From Quercus robur (taxonomy: Eukaryota > Streptophyta > Magnoliopsida > Fagales > Fagaceae): a DNA stretch of 64,000 bases. A model generated the notes under the pieces. The model searched no databases. It was not told the DNA's origin and was given only the letters and a program-made list of their open reading frames with translations. Positions 1 through 9,598 of the stretch are shown here, piece after piece. The DNA lies in assembly GCF_932294415.1 (NCBI RefSeq), contig NC_065543.1:31081530-31145529 (forward strand), read 5' to 3'. The stretch's first letter is position 1. Every line of letters starts with the position of its first letter. Made by a program: the position numbers and the translations under genes.

Positions 1-984
1 AGTTTGCTCGAGAGTGTGCAAGAAAACAGAGACTCGCGGCTGGGACTTGCGGGTGACTCGCGGCTGCAAGCCGCCAGAAGCAGCACACGTGCCAAGCATG
101 CTGGAAGATGAACAGTCATGCTAGTTGGAGCACTACAGGACAAAACAGGACAACTGGCCATACGGTTAACTCGCGACTGGATCTCGCGACTTAGTCAAGC
201 CGTGAGGTCAAGCCGCGAGCCACCCCTGTTTTTGTAAAACCTGACGTTTCACATTCCTCTCCCACTCCAGTATAAATACCCCTTTTACCCACGATTGAAA
301 GAGAGCTTCCAGAGAGAATTTTGAGAGAGAAACCCTAAAGAAAAACCAGATTGTATCACCCACAATCTCTACCTTAGAGTCTCTTCAAATTCCTCAACTC
401 TCTTCCTCTCCATTGTCAAATCCTTGAGAGGCATTATACCAAACCTGGTTCTCACCATCATCATCACTGTGAGTCAGCTGTTTGGATTTCTGGGAAGCAG
501 TTAGGAAGGAACCAATCTTCATTGGTTGATGCTACGGTCTAGTAGCGGAATCCGGGAAGCTAGAAAAGAAAAAGGTTCGGCGCAACCTCGTTGGAGCAAG
601 AAGCTTGGAGGGCTTAGGTGCACTGGGTAGATTAGGCTTGGAGGGTCTATTGTTGTCCTTGTATCCCAACTGTATTTTCTAGTGGATTGCTTACCGCTTG
701 GAGGGCGGCGGAGAGGTTTTTCGCCGAGGACTTCGGTTTCCTCTTCGATAACACATCGCGTGTTGTCTTTGTGTTTGCATCTTCCTTCCTCTCTATCTTT
801 GCCTATTTATTATCTGCTGTGGATTTTATTTTGTTATGGCTTAGATAATATTAAACCAATCTCATATTATAGCATATGTTAAGTTTCCGCACACTAGTTG
901 TTTGACATATTGCTTGAATTGGTCAAGTTGTTATTTGGGGGTCTAAACGTTCAAAGGTGTTTTGTACACGTATTTGAACTTTCA
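1..984 (+). repeat. 5' LTR of element A (partial)
   Basis: It aligns base for base with 6962-7945 and ends TTTCA immediately before the primer site. About 126 bp of its left end lie outside the window, judging from the right LTR. It contains a TATA box (271-278) preceded by CG-rich TCGCGA-type motifs, which is the expected U3 promoter layout. Confidence 0.93.
271..278 (+). promoter_or_regulatory. LTR TATA box (element A family)
   Basis: TATAAATA sits in a pyrimidine-rich context. The same box is at 7232-7239 in the right LTR and 26568-26575 in the solo LTR. A cluster of TCGCGA, CTCGCGG and GCCGCGAG motifs lies 50-250 bp upstream. It is conserved in all three LTR copies, consistent with the U3 core promoter. 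Confidence 0.65.
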
Positions 985-986
985 AT

Positions 987-998
987 TGGTATCAGAGC
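987..998 (+). other. Primer binding site of element A
   Basis: TGGTATCAGAGC starts two bases after the LTR end. This is the standard initiator-methionine tRNA 3'-end complement used by plant Copia elements. Confidence 0.9.
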
Positions 999-1053
999 GG
1001 GTACACTGCTATTGGTTTCATTACCATTGTGTGATCCTTGACTCCCTTTTGAG

Positions 1054-2995
1054 ATGGATAGGTCTCAATCTCTAAATGCACCTCCATATTTTGATGGTAG
1101 TAATTATGCTTTTTGGAAGGTTCGCATGAGAGCTTTTCTGTGTTCTATTGATGAATCCGTTTGGGATGCTGTTGAGATTGGTTGGACCAAACCTGAGGCA
1201 GCCAAATCCACATGGGATAAGGCAGCACTTGCTGCATCTAATGCTAACAGTAAAGCACTCAATGCTATTTTCTGTGGTGTGTCTCCAGACGAATTTCACA
1301 GGATTTCTCACATTACCATTGCCAAAGAAGCATGGGAGATTCTGGAAACCACTTATGAAGACACGAAGAAAGTGAAAGACACCAAGTTACAAAATGAGTG
1401 AGGATGAGTCTTTTGACTCTTTCTATGGAAAGCTAAATAAGGTGGTTGTCAGTAAGTTCAACTTGGGGGAGAAAACGGAGGACTCAAAGATTGTAAGGAA
1501 GATCCTTCGATCATTGTCGGAAAGTTTTCGCGCTAAAGTGACAGCAATTGAAGAGAGCAAGGATCTTGATGACATCAAAGTACAGGAGCTGGTTGGTTCT
1601 CTGCAGACTTATGAGATGTCGCTGCCCAATCAACGGAAGAGTAAATCCCTTGCTCTAAAGACCATTAATGAGAAGGTGGAAGATCAAGACTCATCGGGAG
1701 AAGATGTGGTTGTCAAAGATGTAGCCTACCTTGTCAAAAATTTCAGAAAGTTCTTGAAATTCAAAAATAATGGCAAATTTGATGATAAAAGAAAATTCCA
1801 TAGTTCTGGAAGGGAGAAGAGGGATTTCAAAAAGAAAGATGGAAAAGAATCCCAACCCACACAAGGTGTCACTTGTTTCGAATGTAACAGGCATGGACAC
1901 TTTAAGAAGGAATGTCCGAATTATTTGAAATCGAAAGGTAAAGTGTATGCCACGACCTTGAGTGACTCGGATTCGTCTAACTCATAATCTGAAGAGAGCT
2001 GTGATGGAGAGGGGAACTATTCAGCTTTTATGACTATTGCTCATGTTGAGTCTTCGGATGAGTTAAATCTGCTTGTACGAGACCTTGGAGAATATAGTGA
2101 TGATGAATCACTAGGAATTGTTGAAGAATCAGATGCTGAAGAAGATGAAAGCACAGCAAATCTTCAAGAGAATTATAACTCACTCTTGGAGAAGTCGGGT
2201 GAGTACACAAGGGTGACCAAGGCTGCTGTGAGAAAAATGAAGAAGGTTGAGGAGGACTACAAAAGTCTCCTAATTCGATATAGGGAGGCCAAATGTGAGA
2301 TAGAAACACTGAATGGTGAGTTGTCCGAAGCTTACACAAAAGTGAGATTTCTTGAGAATGAGGTTGTGCAAGCGAATGCCAAAATAGAGAGGGTCACCAC
2401 CAAGAAGCTAGATGATGTTATATCATCTCAAAAGAGCTTTTCAGACAAATCCGGATTGGGATACACCGGAGGAAGTAGTTCATCTGGAAATGTCACTAAA
2501 GAAGTGAAGTTTGTAAAGGCCAAGGATCCAGTTGTAGATGACCTTACTAGTAAGAAGCTCGAGGTGGAGGAGAAGAAGAATGTGGTGAACCAACGGATGC
2601 TGAATCCCCGTAATCAGTCTGTGGGCAGGTCTGAATCTCGTGTCAAGTCACATCCACGACCACAAAGAGGTCCTAGAGGAACTTATGTGTGCCATTATTG
2701 CGGACTTCAAGGGCATACTCGACCAAATTGCCAAAAGCTGAGAGCAAAGAACAGTGCAACTCCTCAAAGGTCAGGAGGACCCAGAAATGATAGGAGAATT
2801 TGGGCAGGTGATCAATCTAGAGATCAAAATGGAGATCCCGGAATGATGAACGTGATGAAGATGATTGGTGCATTCACCAACTGCTTGGAAAGCTTCTCAC
2901 GAAGGTTTGAAAGCCCTAACTCCCGTACCCAATCCTATAAGGAAATCACCCCAAACGCAAGTGACGTGTGGGTGAAAAAGGGCACTCATACATAA
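1054..2995 (+). pseudogene. gag: Copia-type gag of element A, broken by one frameshift and one stop
   Basis: The ATG at 1054 opens a Copia gag (UBN2-like): FDGSNYAFWKVRMRAFL near the start, then an alpha-helical capsid-like region. The frame is lost near 1390-1401, apparently by a short deletion after the VKDTKLQ stretch, and resumes at 1394. A CCHC knuckle (CFECNRHGHFKKEC) lies at about 1876-1917. A TAA at 1985-1987 interrupts an acidic Ser/Asp-rich linker that continues in the same frame. The rest (to 2995) has a predicted coiled coil, a basic segment, a second knuckle (CHYCGLQGHTRPNC, about 2692-2733) and ends near VWVKKGTHT. A two-knuckle, coiled-coil gag fits SIRE-type Copia elements. 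It would coat and package the element RNA in virus-like particles. With these lesions this copy probably cannot make full-length Gag. Confidence 0.85.
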
Positions 2996-4030
2996 GCATT
3001 ACAACATGTCCATGCATTAATATTTCCTATGCTTTGCGACAATGTTTGTTTGGTTTGCTTGCTGTTTTTGATGTTGGTTGTTTGCTTGTCTACTTGTGAA
3101 TATTTTTAATTTTGTTTTATCAATCTTTTTGTTTCTTGTGTCAAAAATCCAAAAATCACATAAAAAATTAGAAAATCAAAAAGCTTGATTGACTTTGTTG
3201 AGTTTTGTCTCAAAACTTGTTTTGCCTTGTACCTTTGTGCTAATGGCTTTGTGCATTTTCGAGCATTGCTTGTTTTCATGCACTTATATCACTGTGGGAA
3301 AAATCTTGAAATCTATGTGATTGTTGTAAATAGATCTTCAAACTTGTCATGAATGATTAGTGAATGGTTATGTTGATCTTGAGACATGCATAGACTTGTG
3401 TCTATATATCTTCCCACTCTTTATTTTTTGTTTTGCTAAAAAGAGCTCACCAAATGCAAATCTCCAAATGAAAAGAGATATTGAGCTGCAAAAGCCTGTC
3501 GCACATTCTAGTATTCGACTAGGAAAAAGGGTAAGTGACTTTATATTAAAGTGAACTGTTTATTCAAAAAGCCAAAGGCTTGTTCATTAAGATGAAATGT
3601 CAAATATCACTCTCACAATGAGAGGTGATTGCCTCAAAAGATCAAAAAGATCAAATGTTATGATTAAAGTGGAGTAAAATGTTAAGCTCCAAGTCATGTT
3701 ATCAAGTTTTGTGGGAGGTCATATATACATATTTCTATAATTGAGATAGGTCACATGATCTAGTGCTAATTGTGTATGCCTTGGTTGAATCGATCATTGA
3801 AGCTTCACATTAGACGAAGGACTATCTCATTGTTGATATCCACACACAACACACAAGTTTATGTTCAATAAATGCCATATTCATTTGTGTGATTGTACTT
3901 GTTGAAATGTGTTTTCACATGCTCAATCTTTGTTAATTCAAGCACAAAAAGATTTTTGAGTGTTTTAGGTGTTTTTGGAAAGTATTTTGTTTAAAAAATC
4001 TGAAAATTTCAAAAATCCTGTTTTGCCCTG
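2996..4030 (+). other. Non-coding internal region of element A
   Basis: AT-rich sequence where pol would be expected. I see no protease, integrase or reverse transcriptase motifs and no convincing ORF. Short repeated phrases (TTTTGTGT/TTGCTTG types) are present without clear periodicity. Confidence 0.6.
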
Positions 4031-4315
4031 TTTTGGCGGCTATATCACGGGTATGTCAAGTCGCGAGCCTCAGTCGCATCTTCGCTGGTCATTTTTGGCG
4101 ACTTGTTCGCGAGTGGAAGGTCCAGTCGCGAGGTTCACTCAGAGATTTTCGTGGCTCAGCTCGCGACTCACTCGCGGGTAGACCTTCCAGTCGCGAAAAA
4201 CACTTAGAAAAATTTTTCAAATTTTTGTTCTTGAGTGCTTTGGCGGCTTGAGCTGGCAGCTTGAGCTGGCGACTGTGTGGCGACTTAATCAAGTCGCGAA
4301 AAACGTGTGTTTTGC
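4031..4315 (+). promoter_or_regulatory. TCGCGA motif cluster upstream of the captured ORF
   Basis: At least six TCGCGA hexamers occur within about 250 bp of otherwise AT-rich DNA (for example AGTCGCGAGCC, AGTCGCGAGG, CTCGCGACTC, AAGTCGCGAAAAAC). The same motif family lies upstream of the TATA box in the LTRs of this element. It is followed by a leader, an intron and the ORF at 4935, so an internal promoter is plausible. That function is inferred. Confidence 0.4.
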
Positions 4316-4471
4316 AGAAACAGGAGCAGTTTTTAAACCTTTTTTCAGTTTTCCCTCGAACTTTTGTGACTATTCATCTTCTCTCTAAACTATCTCCCTC
4401 CCAAACACTCCGTGCTCCCATTTCCAATCTCCATTGTTGCATTCTTTTAGCTCAAAATCTTCAAGTCACAG

Positions 4472-4934
4472 GTATGGGTTTTCAGATTTGCACTCTTCTC
4501 TACTTGTTTTTGTGCTTTTCCCTTTGATTTGTCGCATATGCTTGTGATTTAGAAATGGGTTTGTGTTTCGGATTTTGCTCCTTGTTCATGCTTAGCTTGC
4601 GAATGCTGCTGCTAGAATTTGATTTGATCTTAGTGTTTCCTTATTGCTCTTCATCCTGTGCTTAGCTAAGTGATTATTTCATTTTATCTGAACTTTGAGC
4701 TGTTGTGTTGTTTCAAAATGTTCCATTGGATATTGTGTGTTTTTACTGTGCTGAATGTGCTTGTTCTATTGTGTTAATCTGTTGGGAGCTTCTGTTAGTC
4801 TCAAAATACTGATTGTGTGTCATATCATTTTTTTCCATTATATGTCTCAAAGACATATATCTGCCTTTAGGATAGTTTCTCCATGTTGTTCATGTGTTTT
4901 CTATACTGTTGTGGCCTTTTCTGATTGTTCACAG
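4472..4934 (+). other. Predicted 5'-UTR intron of the captured ORF in element A
   Basis: The donor is AAGTCACAG|GTATGG and the acceptor is GATTGTTCACAG|ATGGCT, with a T-rich interior. Splicing would place the ORF's ATG immediately after the junction. Leader-like pyrimidine-rich sequence precedes the donor (4370-4470). Predicted only. Confidence 0.6.
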
Positions 4935-5894
4935 ATGGCTCCCTCACCTCAGAAGAAGAAATCTACTGCAAAGAAGGCTGACAAAAGATTAAAAATGGAT
5001 TCTAAACTGTTTAGGTCAGTTCATCACTTTGAGAGATACAAGGATAACTTCTTGAATGCAGGAATTATTCAAGAAAGATTTGTAGATTTGGAGGACTTAA
5101 GACAAACCTTTATCCCCAGCTGTTTTGAAGGAAAAGGATGGGAAAAGCTTCTGAGCGATTTCCCTGTTGTGTGTGAACCCCTGAGTAGGGAATTTTACTC
5201 AAATTCTGTGATAAAGGAGAATGAATTAAGTTGCTGGGTTAGAGGTAAAGAATTCGTTTTGGATGCTCATGTCATAGATGATGTACTAGGGCTTGAAGGA
5301 TTGGAAGATGAGGAATTTATCAATTACAAGGATAGGAGTGTTTCTATTGAAACTGTTCAACAAAGGATAGGTGGGCAAAGAGAAGGAAAATGTTTGAATA
5401 CCACTGCCTTTCCAGTGGACATGAGGTATCTAACAATAATCATGATGTTTAACCTCTATCCCATTAAGAAATTGACTACAATCAATTGTGCTAGAGCAGT
5501 TTTCCTGATGGATCTCAAAGAAAAGAATTTCATAGACATAAGTTCCCACATATATGACACCATTGTGGATGAGACAAGAACAACCTCCAGGCCAAAATTG
5601 ATCTTTCCCAGTTTGCTAATGAGGATTTTTAGAAGGAAGGGTGTTCCAATCCCTCAAGACATCAGTCCCATGTCCACACCCTCTGCAATTAACAAGCTTA
5701 CCTGCAAAAGGATAAGTGTTAGGCTTCCCGGAGAAGAAGATGAAGGTGATGAAGGAGAGGGTGTCCCAATGGAGACTGAAGCAGAGGCTGCAGGTCATGC
5801 ATCAACCTCCACACCCAGGAGGAGTGGCAAAAGGTCTAGAGCATCAACTTCTTCTGATACACCTCCAGATGCTTTCCAAATCATTCTGGAATGA
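4935..5894 (+). CDS. Putative plant transposon protein domain ORF carried by element A
   Basis: The start is the ATG at 4935, right after the predicted splice acceptor; a longer open frame begins in the intron at 4755. The 319-residue product opens with a basic tail (SPQKKKSTAKKADKRLK). A helical domain follows, with REFYSNSV, CWVRGKEFVLDAHVIDDVLG, a middle segment around MRYLTIIMMFNLYPI, and FPSLLMRIFRRKGVP. This order resembles the Pfam family of putative plant transposon proteins (PF20167-like; recognised by eye). The tail is acidic, then Ser/Arg-rich with a possible nuclear signal (RRSGKRSRAS). The TGA at 5892-5894 looks like a mutation: the same frame continues as a coiled-coil-like tail to a TGA at 6009-6011. 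Function is unknown. It is not a retroviral enzyme and sits where pol or env-like genes would lie. Confidence 0.7.
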   Translation: MAPSPQKKKSTAKKADKRLKMDSKLFRSVHHFERYKDNFLNAGIIQERFVDLEDLRQTFIPSCFEGKGWEKLLSDFPVVCEPLSREFYSNSVIKENELSCWVRGKEFVLDAHVIDDVLGLEGLEDEEFINYKDRSVSIETVQQRIGGQREGKCLNTTAFPVDMRYLTIIMMFNLYPIKKLTTINCARAVFLMDLKEKNFIDISSHIYDTIVDETRTTSRPKLIFPSLLMRIFRRKGVPIPQDISPMSTPSAINKLTCKRISVRLPGEEDEGDEGEGVPMETEAEAAGHASTSTPRRSGKRSRASTSSDTPPDAFQIILE

Positions 5895-6011
5895 CTTGAT
5901 GGGATCAGAGAAGTCCAGACTGAGCACTCTGACAGGATGAGAGCCATGCAAGACCAGATTGATGTATTGTCTGCAAAACTTGACAGCTTCACCACTCAGC
6001 ATGACCAGTGA

Positions 6012-6835
6012 CCCTTTGGCCATTCCGGTCAAAAAGGGGGAGAAAGATGTTATTGATGATGAAAAGCAGAAAAGCAAATCTTAAGGGGGAGTAATGTGTT
6101 GAGGGGGAGTTGTCAAAGTTATCAAAATCAGAAACTTTGTTTATATATGCTTATGTTTTGGGTGTTTTGGTGTATAGTTGTTTCTAACTCTTATCTTATA
6201 CTCTTGGTTTAATCTTTAATATATTGATGATGTTATTCAGGATGTTTTTGAATTTGTACCCATGTGCTTTTGTAAGCTTTTAGGGTTAATGTTTTATGCA
6301 TAGATTAGTAAGCTTTATGGTATGTACCTTGCTTAATGCAGCCTTTATGCTATGTTGAAATCAATACTTTAATCTAAATGTTCTGCATTTTGGTTTATGT
6401 ACTGTCACTCTTGTGCCCTTGTAGGATTGTTCCTAGATACATATGCCTTGTGTGTTATGCATTGGTTGAGTGTTGAGCATACAAGTGTCTTGCCTTGTGC
6501 TTGTTAACTTGTATGTCCTTGTATTCATCCCAAGTGTGAATGAGCACTGTGATCACTACCTTGTGGTGTTCACTTGGTTGATCAAGCCATGGTTTGCTTC
6601 TTAAACTCCATCTTTGCTTGATCACATATTGCCTGTTTCATATGCATTTATAATTTTCTGCTTACAATGATCATGGTGTATTGTTGTGTTTCAGGAGTAT
6701 TATGTTCATATGATTCAAGTGCTTCACAGCTTCTAGAGTTAGGTGTGAGTGAGTTTTGTTCAACTGTTCCCAACTCACATGTTAAGTCTAGAGTCTGTTT
6801 TAGGGTTTTGTCATGGAATAGCCAAAGGGGGAGAT
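6012..6835 (+). other. 3' non-coding region of element A with repeated polypurine tracts
   Basis: No ORF is supported. AAAAAGGGGGAG occurs at 6031-6042, AAGGGGGAG at 6083-6091, GAGGGGGAG at 6101-6109, and the terminal tract AAAGGGGGAG at 6824-6833 abuts the LTR. The last is the functional polypurine tract by position; the others may be extra plus-strand priming sites. Confidence 0.65.
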
Positions 6836-7945
6836 TGTAAGGTTGAATTTATTCAACCATCTAATTGGCTTTATTCTGTGCCAAATTTGCTTGTAATTCA
6901 GCATTTAGTAACCCTGTATTTAGGTGGGTTTGTTGTAAGGGTAGTGAGTGAGATAGAGTGAAGTTTGCTCAAGAGTGTGCAAGAAAACAGAGACTCGCGG
7001 CTGGAACTTGCGGGTGACTCGCGGCTGCAAGCCGCCAGAAGCAGCACACGTGCCAAGCATGCTGGAAGATGAACAGTCATGCTAGCTGGAGCACTACAGG
7101 ACAAAACAGGACAACTGGTCATACGGTTAACTCGCGACTGGATCTCGCGACTTAGTCAAGCTGCGAGGTCAAGCCGCGAGCCACCCCTGTTTTTGTAAAA
7201 CCTGACGTTTCACATTCCTCTCCCACTCCAGTATAAATACCCCTTTTACCCACGATTGAAAGAGAGCTTCCAGAGAGAATTTTGAGAGAGAAACCCTAAA
7301 GAAAAACCAGATTGTATCACCCACAATCTCTACCTTAGAGTCTCTTCAAATTCCTCAACTCTCTTCCTCTCCATTGTCAAATCCTTGAGAGGCATTATAC
7401 CAAACCTGGTTCTCACCATCATCATCACTGTGAGTCAGCTGTTTGGATTTCTGGGAAGCAGTTAGGAAGGAACCAATCTTCATTGGTTGATGCTACGGTC
7501 TAGTAGCGGAATCCGGGAAGCTAGAAAAGAAAAAGGTTCGGCGCAACCTCGTTGGAGCAAGAAGCTTGGAGGGCTTAGGTGCACTGGATAGATTAGGCTT
7601 GGAGGGTCTATTGCTGTCCTTGTATCCCAACTGAATTTTCTAGTGGATTGCTTACCGCTTAGAGGGCGGCGGAGAGGTTTTTCGCCGAGGACTTCGGTTT
7701 CCTCTTCGATAACACATCGCGTGTTGTCTTTGTGTTTGCATCTTCCTTCCTCTCTATCTTTGCCTATTTATTATCTGCTGTGGATTTTATTTTGTTATGG
7801 CTTAGATAATATTTAACCAATCTCATATTATAGCATATGTTAAGTTTCCGCACACTAGTTGTTTGACATATTGCTTGAATTGGTTAAGTTGTTATTTGGG
7901 GGTCTAAACGTTCAAAGGTGTTTTGTACACGTATTTGAACTTTCA
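6836..7945 (+). repeat. 3' LTR of element A (complete, 1110 bp)
   Basis: It starts TGTAAGG directly after the polypurine tract and ends TTTCA, so it is TG...CA bounded. It matches the left LTR and the solo LTR at 26172-27280. It contains the TATA box at 7232-7239. Confidence 0.93.
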
Positions 7946-8165
7946 TCTACATCTTCCTTCATGGCCTTCACATGCTGCTTAGCAGATCTTTTTAGCTTCT
8001 GCTTTTTGGGCAGGAAAAGTGGATCCACGTTCAACTTATGAACAATGAAGTTAGGATCAATATCGGGCACCTTTATGGACTCCACGCGAATATATCCAAA
8101 TTCTGCACCAAGGCCAAAAGCATAGCAACTCGATCCCCCAATGGTAGACTCTTTCCGATCTGAAA
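7946..8165 (-). pseudogene. Gypsy reverse transcriptase N-terminal fragment cut by element A
   Basis: Read on the minus strand this gives LVQNLDIFAWSP, then after a frameshift VPDIDPNFIVHKLNVDPLF and PKKQKLKRSAKQHVKAMKE. That is the start of a plant Gypsy RT domain (FAWS...PGIDP...HxLNVDP). It stops exactly at the end of the element A LTR, so A inserted into it and the remainder lies left of the window. Confidence 0.75.
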
Positions 8166-8411
8166 ATACCTATCTTTATATGGAAGGATCCAAATCTGTA
8201 TTAGCTCTTTCGCACGATGTTAGTTTTTTTTTTGCTCATTGCGGGTTCCATATTATTATTATTATTTTTTTACTATAATACTTTAAGCAAAAAAATAAAT
8301 CAGCTTATTTTATTCAGTTTTTAACTTTTATAGTACTTTCAATAAAATTTTATTTTAGCAAAAACCTAATTAAGTCGTTCCCAAATGGACACATCAAGAT
8401 TGTAATTCATG
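8166..8411. other. AT-rich spacer
   Basis: Poly-T and TTA runs with no recognisable coding. The last five bases (TCATG, 8407-8411) are the left target-site duplication of element B. Confidence 0.6.
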
Positions 8412-9005
8412 TGTTGGTGCAAACACAATAATAATGGAAACAACACAAAGAGAAACTGAATAGTATTTCTAAATATTATTAATTTAAAGAGAGAAATATC
8501 ACAACACTATTTGGACTGAGGCACGGCACTCGCTCTCTTTAAGGAGATTCAAACCCTTAGTTGGCTAATCTTTGTAACCGGTGCAAACCTTTTCTAACTT
8601 GTCTCCCCCAGGATACAACTACCCAACAAATGTTGTATAGCTAGAACAACTTCTATACAAAATGTTCAAGCCCAAAGCTCCACTAGAGGAACACCTTTCT
8701 TTGGCCCGAAATCTCTCAAGTATTTAGGAATATTATTGAATTCACTCTCTCACACAATACTCTTTGCTTTTAACTATTTTCTTCATTCACTCTTGATATA
8801 AAATTAGTCCATAGCATAGCTATATATATAGTCTTCCAACCCTTCACATAACCTACATATTATTTATTAGTTTAGAAAACTTCTCTTAATTTATTTAATT
8901 TAACTTACATACAAGTAACTCTTTCTTTAACAAATTATAACTCATCTCTTTATTCATTTTCAGTTATTTTGAGTTTCAACATATTTAATTTAAAATGTAC
9001 TAACA
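8412..9005 (-). repeat. 3' LTR of element B
   Basis: 594 bp, directly repeated at 13580-14173. In element orientation the polypurine tract (9006-9016) abuts it. Confidence 0.92.
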
Positions 9006-9016
9006 TTCCCCCACTC
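9006..9016 (-). other. Polypurine tract of element B
   Basis: On the minus strand GAGTGGGGGAA lies immediately before the 3' LTR. Confidence 0.8.
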
Positions 9017-9598
9017 ATTTTAATATTAAATTCAGAAAATGAGAGATTACTAGGCAAAGAGAGATTATTACGCATCATGAAGGCGTGCTCTGCATTGAAC
9101 CTTCACTTAGCGAAACAACAATCTCTACTCCAAAGTCAGTAGTAGTCTCCGACTTGAACTATGACCGCTTTAGGGAAATAAAGTATTACTTCCCACACAT
9201 AATGATCCAGGTGTTGACATGAGCTTTTATAGCTAGCACTTTACGGCCGTGTGCTGATCCCAGTTTCATGAGTGTATTTGAGATTAAGTCCAAATCTCAT
9301 TGGGAGCGGCCCCACCCCCACACTCACATAGGTGAAATTTTGTCAAGGGTGTTCCTGTCATTCTGACACCCCACTCATATGAGCTACAAATTTCATTAAG
9401 AGTTTTTTACTCAACCTTTCCACATTACATGATAAATGCACTTACATCATAGGGATGAACAATTAAAAAATTATTTACAAAATAAATAATTAAAAAAATT
9501 AATATTGCATTTCTTACGACCATCGTATGATTCGTTTTTCCCATTGAACCCAATTCTCAGGATCTCTAGTCCTTGGGTTGGGTATCCTCATACATGGC
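9017..9598 (-). other. 3' untranslated part of element B
   Basis: The stretch between the end of the RNase H remnant and the polypurine tract. No coding is seen; it has AT-rich and C-rich patches only. Confidence 0.55.

Larger units (their letters stand above)
1..7945 (+). mobile_element. Element A: non-autonomous Copia-type LTR retrotransposon with gag and a captured ORF (left end outside window)
   Basis: Two direct copies of an LTR flank an internal region of about 5.85 kb. The left copy is truncated by the window; the right one is complete, starts TGTAAGG and ends TTTCA. A primer site follows the left LTR and a polypurine tract precedes the right LTR. The internal region has a Copia-type gag with two CCHC knuckles. 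No protease, integrase, reverse transcriptase or RNase H motif appears in any frame, so the element must borrow enzymes from relatives. A second, unrelated ORF occupies 4935-5894. The architecture fits the TR-GAG class of plant elements; the long coiled-coil gag suggests the SIRE/Maximus group (inference). The LTR copies show about 12 substitutions and no net indel over 984 bp by eye, so the insertion is fairly recent. The expected TSD is TCTAC (7946-7950), but its partner lies left of the window. Confidence 0.88.

Noticed and set aside
1380-1401. Possible programmed frameshift in element A gag
   Set aside because: The junction lacks an obvious slippery site and several residues expected between the two blocks are missing, so a short deletion explains it better.
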